Positions 8,599 to 15,268 of a DNA stretch of 21,177 nt are shown here, in pieces. The stretch is from Opitutales bacterium (GTDB lineage: Bacteria; Verrucomicrobiota; Verrucomicrobiia; Opitutales; UBA2987). A program made the position numbers and the translations under genes. Below the pieces are notes generated by a model, which was given only the letters and a program-made list of their open reading frames with translations, did no database searches and was not told the DNA's origin. Positions within the stretch are counted from its first letter, which is position 1. The number at the start of each line of letters is the position of its first letter. The stretch covers positions 1 to 21,177 of the forward strand of contig JAJFLT010000195.1 in assembly GCA_021772555.1 (NCBI GenBank), in the 5' to 3' direction.

Positions 8599-8958
8599 TT
8601 ACCGGTAACCAAGCCCGAGTTCTTCCGCTACGGTTTTGAGCTTTCTATCTAAACTCCACAATGGCACATCGGTTAATTGCGCTGAGGCAAGAAGTTGCAT
8701 ATCAACGAATCCAATCCCCTTGCCGGATAGCTCGTGGGATTCCACAAAATACAAGTATTCATCAAGGTCCAAACCAGGCGCAGAGGGCAGGGATTTAAGC
8801 AATGAAAGGATCTCCCGCCGGTTCCCAAGATTGCCACAAGCCAATTCTCCGATGATAAACGGGTGACAAACCACTTCCATGCTCTCAAGCAAATCTTCGA
8901 GCCTGCGGACTCCTTTCCGAAAATGATTAATCCAGATGGATGTATCGACTAGGACCAT
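8599..8958 (-). CDS. vapC: VapC-type PIN-domain ribonuclease toxin
   Basis: A 119-aa PIN-domain protein. The four acidic residues of the metal-binding site are all present: Asp5 (VLVDTSIWI), Glu38 (IIGELACG), Asp86 (GFVDMQLLASA) and Asp104 (WSLDRKL). VapC toxins cleave RNA, often tRNA, and are held inactive by VapB. The start at 8958 is chosen because it places the first Asp at position 5, as usual; an upstream in-frame ATG at 9015 would run into the antitoxin. The gene begins 10 bases after the vapB stop. The pair sits between two halves of the hopanoid locus and is likely a later insertion. Confidence 0.88.
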   Translation of the reverse strand: MVLVDTSIWINHFRKGVRRLEDLLESMEVVCHPFIIGELACGNLGNRREILSLLKSLPSAPGLDLDEYLYFVESHELSGKGIGFVDMQLLASAQLTDVPLWSLDRKLKTVAEELGLGYR

Positions 8959-8968
8959 AACCGATCTG

Positions 8969-9157
8969 TCACCGTCTGCGTCGTGGAATCGTTTGAACTT
9001 GCTTTTCGGAACCACCTAATTTTGCCAGGCGCCGACTGCTTTCTCGCGCGATCAAGGCTTCTAAGCCCATTTTTACGAGAGCAGTTTTTTCTTTGATTCC
9101 GGTTAAACTGGAAGCCTTATACAAAACCGCATCATCGATATTCAATGTAGTTCTCAT
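8969..9157 (-). CDS. vapB: VapB-family antitoxin (ribbon-helix-helix type)
   Basis: A 62-aa protein starting MRTTLNIDDAVLYKASSLTG, the typical N-terminus of the VapB antitoxin family related to PF09957. The first strand (RTTLNID) is the DNA-binding ribbon and the following helices (KEKTALVKMGLEALIARES) complete a ribbon-helix-helix. The basic C-terminus (RRRR) would be the toxin-neutralising or disordered tail. Overlapping in-frame starts extend upstream to 9193, but homology begins at 9157. Such antitoxins usually repress their own promoter together with VapC. Confidence 0.83.
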   Translation of the reverse strand: MRTTLNIDDAVLYKASSLTGIKEKTALVKMGLEALIARESSRRLAKLGGSEKQVQTIPRRRR

Positions 9158-9193
9158 ATGTATTGGTATGTATAATTTATGCATATATGTCAA
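9158..9193 (-). promoter_or_regulatory. possible vapBC promoter/operator
   Basis: Read on the minus strand, a perfect TTGACA (9193-9188) is followed by an AT-rich stretch with TATACA/TACATA candidates at short spacing. The region also holds the palindrome TATGCATA and a direct repeat of TATGTAT, which could be antitoxin-binding sites. The -10 spacing (13-15) is shorter than ideal and transcription would begin very near the vapB ATG, so this is tentative. Confidence 0.3.
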
Positions 9194-9330
9194 CCTGGGA
9201 TTGAAAAAGACAACGCCCAGAAAAATAAGTCAAAGAACAGAGGGAACTACCGATCGAGGTAGATTTGTCTGTCACTCAGAAGATAAGAATACCGCTTGAC
9301 CCACCCATGAAAAATCGTTTCTTATTCCCT

Positions 9331-9348
9331 CGCAGGCTGCGATTTTTT
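9331..9348 (+). terminator. weak hairpin plus T-run in the ispH leader
   Basis: CGCA-GGC-TGCG (9331-9341) followed by A and six T (9343-9348) looks like a small intrinsic terminator, only a few bases before the ispH ribosome site GAAGGA (9353-9358). It is nested in a second pairing, AAAAATCG (9309-9316) with CGATTTTT (9340-9347). It could be an attenuator-like leader or chance. Confidence 0.3.
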
Positions 9349-9367
9349 ATTTGAAGGATTGATATAT

Positions 9368-10321
9368 ATGGACGTTTTACTGGCACAACCGCGGGGATTT
9401 TGCGCCGGGGTGGTTCGGGCGATTGATATTGTCGAGACCGCTCTGGAAATTTATGGCCCGCCCGTTTATGTGTTACACGAAATTGTGCACAACCAATGGG
9501 TATTGAAAGATTTGCAATCCAAAGGTGCCGTTTTCGTAGAGGAGCTGGAGGAAGTCCCCAATGGCGCCAACATCATATTTAGCGCCCATGGGGTGGCCCA
9601 CAGCCGGGTGGAAAGAGCCAAACAAAGGAATTTGCACATTATCGACGCCACTTGCCCCTTGGTCACTAAAGTACATTTGCAGGTCGCCCGGCACTCCCGC
9701 GCCGCCCGCGAGGTAATCCTTATCGGCCATGCCGGGCATGTCGAAGTCAATGGCACTTTGGGTCAGTACAACAAAGAATTCGGCGGGGAAATTTACCTCG
9801 TTCAAAATGTGGGGGATGTGGCCAAACTGGAGGTGCAAAATCCAGAGGAACTGGCCTTCGTGACTCAAACCACTCTCTCGGTGGACGACACCATGCAGAT
9901 TATCGACGCCCTCAAGACACGCTTTCCCAGGATCGTCGGTCCCCGCAAAAACGATATCTGCTACGCCACCCAAAATCGTCAAAACGCAGTTCGTCAATTC
10001 ACCGGAAAAGTCGATTTACTCCTGGTGGTGGGGGCGCGCAACAGTTCCAACTCCAACCGCCTGAGAGAACTCGGTGAGCATCAGGGGCTGGAGGCTTATC
10101 TGGTGCAGGATGCGGACGACCTCGACCCCGCCTGGTTCCGGCAAGGTATCCAAGTGGGTCTCACGGCGGGAGCCTCCGCCCCGGAAGTCCTCGTCAAGGG
10201 AGTGCTCGATAAATTGCAGGAATTCGGTATCACAAGTGTGGAAGAGATGAATGCGGAACCGGAATCGGTCGCCTTCCCATTGCCCAGGGAGTTGACGGCC
10301 AAGGTGGCCAAAGCAACTTGA
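9368..10321 (+). CDS. ispH: 4-hydroxy-3-methylbut-2-enyl diphosphate reductase (IspH)
   Basis: The last enzyme of the MEP pathway, a cytoplasmic [4Fe-4S] reductase that makes IPP and DMAPP. The ATG at 9368 is preceded by GAAGGA at 9353-9358 with nine-base spacing and gives 317 aa, a normal length. The cluster cysteines fall at 12 (PRGFCAGV), 96 (DATCPLVTKVH) and 198 (DICYATQNRQ), as in the family. Substrate-binding motifs HEIVHN, SAHGVA, GHAGHVEVNGT and TQTTLS are intact, as are ARNSSNSNRL and LTAGASAPE near the C-terminus. A gene placed upstream of hpnH and across from squalene synthase suggests it supplies precursors for hopanoids. It is divergent from vapB. Confidence 0.97.
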   Translation: MDVLLAQPRGFCAGVVRAIDIVETALEIYGPPVYVLHEIVHNQWVLKDLQSKGAVFVEELEEVPNGANIIFSAHGVAHSRVERAKQRNLHIIDATCPLVTKVHLQVARHSRAAREVILIGHAGHVEVNGTLGQYNKEFGGEIYLVQNVGDVAKLEVQNPEELAFVTQTTLSVDDTMQIIDALKTRFPRIVGPRKNDICYATQNRQNAVRQFTGKVDLLLVVGARNSSNSNRLRELGEHQGLEAYLVQDADDLDPAWFRQGIQVGLTAGASAPEVLVKGVLDKLQEFGITSVEEMNAEPESVAFPLPRELTAKVAKAT

Positions 10322-10331
10322 CATGACACCT

Positions 10332-10351
10332 GCGGCAAAAACCCATGCCGC
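10332..10351 (+). repeat. hairpin between ispH and hpnH
   Basis: GCGGCA (10332-10337) pairs with TGCCGC (10346-10351) across an eight-base loop, 11 bases after the ispH stop. A run of seven T follows only about 13 bases later (10365-10371), so it is not a standard terminator. It may reduce read-through or protect the ispH transcript end. Confidence 0.35.
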
Positions 10352-10407
10352 CAATAGACTTTAGTTTTTTTAATATTCAGAGAGTAATCAGTAAGGACAA
10401 ATAAATC

Positions 10408-11532
10408 ATGGGGATTCCAATACGCCAACAAGCCTCGGTCGCACGCTACATTTTGGGTCAAAAAATGCGTGGGATTAAACGTTACCCGCTGGTGCTCATG
10501 CTCGAGCCGCTTTTTCGCTGCAACCTGGCCTGCGCCGGGTGCGGCAAAATTGATTACCCGGATGAAATCCTCAACCAGCGGATGAGCAAGGAGGATTGCC
10601 TTTCCGCCATCGATGAATGTGGGGCGCCCATCGTTTCCATTGCCGGAGGGGAGCCCCTCGTACACAAGGAAATGCCGGAAATCGTCGAGGGTTAAGTGAA
10701 AAAGAAGAAATTCGTTTACCTCTGCACCAATGCCCTCCTATTGCAGCGGAAAATGAAGGATTACAAACCATCGGTTTACCTTACATTTTCTATTCATCTC
10801 GATGGCAATCAGCTCCGTCACGACACATCGGTTTGCCAGGAGGGGGTTTTCGACAAAGCGGTTGAGGCCATCCGCATGGCGGTGGACAAAGGCTTCCGGG
10901 TCAACGTCAACTGCACCTTGTTTCAGGGCGAGGAGGCGAAAGAGGTGGCTGAATTTTTCGATTACGCGACGAGTCTGGGCGTTGAGGGCATCACGGTTTC
11001 TCCCGGTTTCAGCTATGATCATGCTCCCCAACAGGAAGTATTTCTGCAAAGAAGCGCCAGCAAACGGCTCTTCCGCAGGATTTTCGAATTCGGCAAAAGC
11101 AAAAAGTGGCCCCTCAACCATTCGACCCTTTATCTTGATTTCTTGGCCGGAAACCAGACCTACCATTGCACCCCCTGGGGCAACCCAACCCGCAACCTCT
11201 TCGGCTGGCAAAGGCCCTGCTATCTGCTCGTGGACGAAGGCTACGCCTCCACCTTCAAAAGCCTCATCGAGGAAACCGATTGGGGGAAATATGGAACCGG
11301 CAACAACCCCAAATGCGCCAATTGCATGGCCCACTGTGGTTACGAACCCACAGCCGTCAACGACGCTCTGGCCCACCCCTTGAAAGCATTTCAAAAATTT
11401 ATTCAGGGTCCGGGAACGGATGGCCCCATGGCGCCGGAACTACCCGTCGCCTACGCGGAAGAAAAATCCTCCGCCACTGCGGCGGGACTTCCGGTTGACA
11501 CGGGAAGCGCACAGGCCAACCACAATGGCTAG
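10408..11532 (+). pseudogene. hpnH: adenosylhopane synthase HpnH, interrupted by an in-frame TAA
   Basis: HpnH is the radical-SAM enzyme that joins hopene to a 5'-deoxyadenosyl group, the first step to extended hopanoids. AAGGA at 10393-10397 supports the ATG at 10408. The first 95 codons carry the radical-SAM CX3CX2C cysteines (Cys38, Cys42, Cys45 in RCNLACAGC) and the SAM-binding AGGEP. Codon 96 (10693-10695) is TAA. The same frame then continues without loss for 278 more residues (VKKKKFVYLCTNALL onwards, with YHCTPWGNPTRN and KCANCMAHCGYE). As I recall the family, a hydrophobic residue (Ile/Leu) normally stands at this codon, so a single TTA-to-TAA change explains it. It may be a real nonsense mutation, a sequencing error or read-through. 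As written, no fragment holds all catalytic parts. Confidence 0.9.
10696..11532 (+). CDS. C-terminal HpnH fragment, possible GTG restart
   Basis: The codon right after the TAA is GTG, so re-initiation or independent initiation could yield a 278-aa protein. It contains the rest of the TIM-barrel (TFSIHLDGN, NVNCTLFQG, GITVSPGFSYDHAP) and the C-terminal cysteine region (YHCTPWGNPTRN, CANCMAHCGYE) but lacks the radical-SAM CX3CX2C motif, so it should not be active alone. There is no convincing ribosome site besides the GAGG just before the stop. Listed separately only because it may be translated. Confidence 0.45.
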   Translation: MKKKKFVYLCTNALLLQRKMKDYKPSVYLTFSIHLDGNQLRHDTSVCQEGVFDKAVEAIRMAVDKGFRVNVNCTLFQGEEAKEVAEFFDYATSLGVEGITVSPGFSYDHAPQQEVFLQRSASKRLFRRIFEFGKSKKWPLNHSTLYLDFLAGNQTYHCTPWGNPTRNLFGWQRPCYLLVDEGYASTFKSLIEETDWGKYGTGNNPKCANCMAHCGYEPTAVNDALAHPLKAFQKFIQGPGTDGPMAPELPVAYAEEKSSATAAGLPVDTGSAQANHNG

Positions 11533-11572
11533 GACCACCCCTGGCGCCAATTAGTTAAGAGCAGCCCCGGCC

Positions 11573-12718
11573 ATGATCGCCCCGGCACAGGCATGGGATG
11601 TTTTCCTCACCACCCTCGCCGGGTCTTCGGCTCTCATCTGGCTCATCATCCTGTTTTTGCCCTGGAAACCGTGGCGGAACCGCGAAGTTCTCGATGCGGA
11701 TACGTCTTCCCGGGCCAATGATCTCTCGGAATTGACCGTTCTTATTCCGGCCCGTAATGAAGAATCCGTCATCCCGCAAACGATCCGTTCGGTCCTCAAA
11801 CAAGGCGGCGGGTTGCGGATAATTTTGGTCGATGACGACTCGACCGATCAAACGGCTCATGCGGCCCGAAAGGCGGGAGGGGAATCGGCAGAAATTCTAA
11901 ACGGCGCTCCCCTGCCCCCCGGTTGGTCGGGCAAATTGTGGACCCTTGAGCAGGGTTGGCCCGCGGTTAATACGAAAAACTTGATGTTATTGGATGCCGA
12001 CATCGAACTGGACGAGGGAATCGTCACCGCTTTGTTGAAAAAACAAGAGGAACAAGATCGGCAATTTGTCTCTCTAATGGCTATGCCCTCGATGGCAGGA
12101 TTTTGGGAGAAACTTTTTATGCCCGCCTTTGTTTATTTTTTCAAATTGCTCTACCCATTCCATTTGGCCAATTCATCCTCCTCCAAACTGGCGGCGGCAG
12201 CCGGCGGCTGTATTCTCATGAAAACCGAAGTCCTTAAAACCATTGGCGGGTTTGCGCCGATCAAGGATGCCCTCATTGACGATTGCACGCTTGCCCAAAG
12301 AGTCAAAGAAGCCGGTTTTACCACCTGGATCGGTTTGACAAGGTCGATACGAAGCATACGTCCTTATGAGGGCATCGGCGGAATTTGGGACATGGTGGCA
12401 CGCACCGCTTTTACCCAATTACGCTATTCGCTCATTCTTTTGCTCATTTGCACATTGCTCATGGGTATTGCCTTCGGGGTTCCCGCATTGTTTCCTTATT
12501 TGGGTTCTGATTTAGCCGAATATTTTGCCCTTTTCGCCTTTATCGTCATGGTTGTCACCTATTTGCCAATACTCTCCTTCTACCGCAGATCGCCGTTGTG
12601 GGCTCTCTGCCTGCCCTTGACGGCAACTCTTTTTCTCGGCATGACCTGGAGTTCCGCCCTTCGTTACTGGAAAGGCGAAAGATCCCGCTGGAAGGAACGC
12701 ATTTACGAAAAAGTATAA
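11573..12718 (+). CDS. hpnB: hopene-associated glycosyltransferase HpnB
   Basis: A 381-aa membrane-bound family-2 glycosyltransferase. An N-terminal helix (about 13-30) leads into the GT-A domain: LIPARNEE (57-64), VDDDSTD (86-92), GAPLPPGWSGKLW (111-123, a stretch characteristic of HpnB) and the metal-binding DAD at 141-143. AAAAGGC and DALIDDCTLAQRVKEAG hold the acceptor and catalytic acidic region, and RPYEGIGGIWDMVARTAFTQLRYS leads into three C-terminal membrane helices. HpnB is named from its constant association with hopanoid genes; its sugar donor and product are not well established. It follows hpnH by 40 bases and is itself 9 bases before hpnM, so one operon is likely. Confidence 0.87.
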   Translation: MIAPAQAWDVFLTTLAGSSALIWLIILFLPWKPWRNREVLDADTSSRANDLSELTVLIPARNEESVIPQTIRSVLKQGGGLRIILVDDDSTDQTAHAARKAGGESAEILNGAPLPPGWSGKLWTLEQGWPAVNTKNLMLLDADIELDEGIVTALLKKQEEQDRQFVSLMAMPSMAGFWEKLFMPAFVYFFKLLYPFHLANSSSSKLAAAAGGCILMKTEVLKTIGGFAPIKDALIDDCTLAQRVKEAGFTTWIGLTRSIRSIRPYEGIGGIWDMVARTAFTQLRYSLILLLICTLLMGIAFGVPALFPYLGSDLAEYFALFAFIVMVVTYLPILSFYRRSPLWALCLPLTATLFLGMTWSSALRYWKGERSRWKERIYEKV

Positions 12719-12727
12719 AAAAACGTT

Positions 12728-13390
12728 ATGGTAACTCATCTTGATAAAAACAGCGCAATCGGCCGAAAACGGATTGCCGTTGCCACTTTTCTCCTCGCCA
12801 TACTGGCCTATCCGGTAGGCGCAAACAGTGCCGAGGGGGAGCCGCGGGCCATTGTCGACAGGTTGCAGAGCACATTGATCGAAGCCATGAAAGGCGGCGC
12901 CGCAATCGGTTTCAACGGCCGTTACGAGGTTCTCCAACCTGTGGTTTTGAAAACGCACCGGCTGAAATCAATAGCGCGGGTGGCCATCGGGCGTTACTGG
13001 AGAGACCTCAGTGATGAAGAGCAACAAACCTACCTGGAGGTATTTTCCCGTTTGAGCGTTTCCGGTTATGCCTCACGATTTTGGAAATTCCAGGGCGAGC
13101 ATTTTGAAATCATTTCCGAGAACCCCCTCAAATCCGGTAAAGTAGTCATAAGATCGATTCTCTACCTCAAAGACGACGACACCATAGCCTTTGAATTTGT
13201 GCTCAGCGAAGTCGGCGACGAGTGGAAAATCATCAACGTTATCGCCAAAGGGATCAGTGACCTTGCCATCAAACGGGCGGAATACACCAGCATCATGTCC
13301 AAGGATGGATTCGAGACCTTGCTCGATAAGATTTCCGAGAGTATCGAAAAACTTGAGAACAAACATATCGAAGAGGAAACCCAGGCTTGA
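12728..13390 (+). CDS. hpnM: HpnM / MlaC-family periplasmic lipid-binding protein
   Basis: A 220-aa secreted protein of the Tol_Tol_Ttg2 family (PF05494), to which MlaC and HpnM belong. A basic stretch and hydrophobic core (RKRIAVATFLLAILAYPVGANSA) form a signal peptide. The mature part shows RYEVLQPVV, YWRDLSDEEQQTYLEVFSRLSVSGYASRF, EWKIINV and ISDLAIKRAEYTSIM, which match HpnM more closely than MlaC. Such proteins carry lipid across the periplasm. The C-terminus is a charged helix (EKLENKHIEEETQ). No HpnN or MlaFEDB gene is in the window, so its partner may be elsewhere. It is followed by mlaA. Confidence 0.84.
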   Translation: MVTHLDKNSAIGRKRIAVATFLLAILAYPVGANSAEGEPRAIVDRLQSTLIEAMKGGAAIGFNGRYEVLQPVVLKTHRLKSIARVAIGRYWRDLSDEEQQTYLEVFSRLSVSGYASRFWKFQGEHFEIISENPLKSGKVVIRSILYLKDDDTIAFEFVLSEVGDEWKIINVIAKGISDLAIKRAEYTSIMSKDGFETLLDKISESIEKLENKHIEEETQA

Positions 13391-13506
13391 AGCACGGCGC
13401 CTTCGGACCCCAATTCAGCTAATCCTTATATCTACCAAATATCGAAAGTTGCCGCTTATACGGTTAATCAGACGCCATGACTCCAAAACACCAAAAAATC
13501 GATTAC

Positions 13507-14280
13507 ATGCGTGAAAATCAGAAAAGTTCGCCTCCCCGAATAAGGGCCCTCGCCCTGGGGGGATTGGTTCTGATATTTTCCGGATGCGCCACCGCCAAGC
13601 AAGGCGGAACCCCCGGAGATCCCTTTGAGAAATTAAATCGATCTTTTCATTCCCTCAATCACAAGCTGGACACCGCCCTGCTCAAACCGGTGGCCGAAAC
13701 TTATGCCAAAACGCTCCCCAAACCGGTGAGAAAAGGTGTCACCAATTTTTTCAATAACCTGGGCGAAATTAACGTCATCCTTAACGATTTACTGCAGGGA
13801 AAATTCGAGGACGGTCTGGACGATTTTGGACGATTTGCGGCCAATTCAACCCTCGGCCTGGGGGGTATCCTGGATGTGGCCACACCCATGGGCCTGCCCC
13901 GGCATAAAGAGGACTTCGGGCAAACGCTCGCCGTGTGGGGCTTCGAACAAGGCGCCTACCTGACCCTGCCCATTATGGGCCCCAGTACCATTCGCGACGA
14001 ACCCGCGCGCCTGGTCTCCTCGGCCACCAATATTTTATTATATGTAAACGAGAGAGCGATCACCTTTCCCCTCGGCATTCTCAACACCATCAATCGGCGG
14101 GCAAATCTGATCGACGCCATCAAAGAGGTGGACGATGTCGCGATGGATCGTTATATTTTCGTCCGCGAAGCCTACCTGGGAGATCGAAATTATCTGATTT
14201 ACGATGGCGACCCGCCACTCGAGGATCTGTTTGAGGATGAGTTCGATTTTGAATTCGAGGAGGAGGAAGATTCCGAGTAA
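13507..14280 (+). CDS. mlaA: MlaA (VacJ) family outer-membrane lipoprotein
   Basis: MlaA forms an outer-membrane channel that removes phospholipid from the outer leaflet and passes it to MlaC-like carriers. The ATG at 13507 gives a lipoprotein signal ending LIFSGC (lipid Cys23); an in-frame ATG at 13477 adds ten residues. The family core is well conserved: DPFEKLNRSFHSLNHKLD, LLKPVAETY, LPKPVRKGVTNFFNNLGEI, NDLLQGK, RFAANSTLGLGGILDVA, GLPRHKEDFGQTLAVWG and LTLPIMGPSTIRDEPARL. The last roughly 20 residues are extremely acidic (FEDEFDFEFEEEEDSE), an extension I do not recall from the family. Being next to hpnM suggests a hopanoid/phospholipid transport role in the outer membrane. Confidence 0.93.
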   Translation: MRENQKSSPPRIRALALGGLVLIFSGCATAKQGGTPGDPFEKLNRSFHSLNHKLDTALLKPVAETYAKTLPKPVRKGVTNFFNNLGEINVILNDLLQGKFEDGLDDFGRFAANSTLGLGGILDVATPMGLPRHKEDFGQTLAVWGFEQGAYLTLPIMGPSTIRDEPARLVSSATNILLYVNERAITFPLGILNTINRRANLIDAIKEVDDVAMDRYIFVREAYLGDRNYLIYDGDPPLEDLFEDEFDFEFEEEEDSE

Positions 14281-14284
14281 TCAG

Positions 14285-14297
14285 GCCGAAACAGCCT
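14285..14297 (+). repeat. small hairpin after mlaA
   Basis: Just after the mlaA stop, CAGGC and GCCTG (14282-14298) form a five-base stem with a seven-base loop. There is no T-run, so termination is uncertain. The 118 bases to the FKBP start hold nothing else I recognise. Confidence 0.25.
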
Positions 14298-14398
14298 GTT
14301 CATGAAATTGCGGGAAAGGATTTCACCCGATCAGCAAATTTACGCCATGGACGGGCTTTTGATTGACCTATGGCGCCACCCTGTTCTTTGTCTCCGGT

Positions 14399-15205
14399 AT
14401 GCGATTTAAATATTTATTCCATAAAATTGTAACTATTCCCCTTGTGGGCATACTGCTATTGATGGGTGTTGCTTGCTCCCAAAAAGAAGAGCCCGTCGCG
14501 GAAAGCAAACCGGTGGAGGCAACCCCACCACCGGAACCAAAACCAGAAGCCCCCGATACGGCGGAACAAAAAGCCTTGCGCGCGCTGGGCTACCAATTTG
14601 GACGGGAAGTCAGTTTGAACGTCGGTTTAACGGAGGTCCAAATGGAGGCGATATTCGAAGGAATGCGCCGACTGGCCGATGGAAAACCGCCCCCCTCAGA
14701 TTTTGATAAACAAATGGCCGCGGCAAAAGAAATCATGCTGGCTAAAATCGAAACCTATGGAAAAAAACAACAAAAGGAGGCTAATATAATGGCGGGGCCA
14801 AATATCGAAGCGGGAATGGCTTATATAGCCGAACTTGAGAAAACGGAAAATTTGCAAAAAACGGCCAGCGGGCTCTACTATAAAACGGTCCGGGAGGGCG
14901 ACGGCGACTACCCCAAAGAAACCGATACGGTAAAAGTCCACTACCACGGGACCCTCATCGACGGCACCGAGTTCGACAGCTCCTACAGCCGCAATCAACC
15001 GGCCACCTTTCCCCTCAACAGGGTCATTGCGGGCTGGACCGAGGGCCTGCAACTGGTACGCCCGGGCGGAGAAATTATGCTCTATATCCCTTCCGATCTA
15101 GGCTATGGTAATCAGCCTCGCGGCGGGATTATCAAGGCGGGCGACACTTTGGTTTTCCGAGTGGAACTTCTCGAAATCGTGACCCAGGGAGAAGAACCCC
15201 AATAA
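14399..15205 (+). CDS. FKBP-type peptidyl-prolyl isomerase lipoprotein (FkpA/Mip-like)
   Basis: A 268-aa protein from the ATG at 14399 (a TTG 36 bases upstream is in frame but spoils the signal peptide). The signal peptide ends LLLMGVAC with lipid Cys26. A proline/glutamate-rich linker (about 30-54) follows, then an all-helical FKBP_N dimerisation domain (about 58-160: LRALGYQFGREVSL, MEAIFEGMRRLADG) and a C-terminal FKBP domain (about 176-260) with VHYHGTLIDGTEFDSSY, FPLNRVIAGWTEGLQL, GYGN and the closing DTLVFRVELLEI. This is the layout of periplasmic or envelope folding helpers. It may assist the surface proteins nearby, but it is found in many contexts. Confidence 0.91.
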   Translation: MRFKYLFHKIVTIPLVGILLLMGVACSQKEEPVAESKPVEATPPPEPKPEAPDTAEQKALRALGYQFGREVSLNVGLTEVQMEAIFEGMRRLADGKPPPSDFDKQMAAAKEIMLAKIETYGKKQQKEANIMAGPNIEAGMAYIAELEKTENLQKTASGLYYKTVREGDGDYPKETDTVKVHYHGTLIDGTEFDSSYSRNQPATFPLNRVIAGWTEGLQLVRPGGEIMLYIPSDLGYGNQPRGGIIKAGDTLVFRVELLEIVTQGEEPQ

Positions 15206-15231
15206 AACCCAATTTCTGAACGGCGCTGACT

Positions 15232-15250
15232 AGCCTGCATACGGCAGGCT
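15232..15250 (+). terminator. hairpin after the FKBP gene, no T-run
   Basis: AGCCTGC (15232-15238) and GCAGGCT (15244-15250) form a perfect seven-base stem with a five-base loop, 26 bases after the FKBP stop and 18 before the next gene. The sequence after it is C-rich, not T-rich, so it could be a factor-dependent or weak terminator. Confidence 0.4.
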
Positions 15251-15268
15251 CATCCCGCCCCCCAAACG

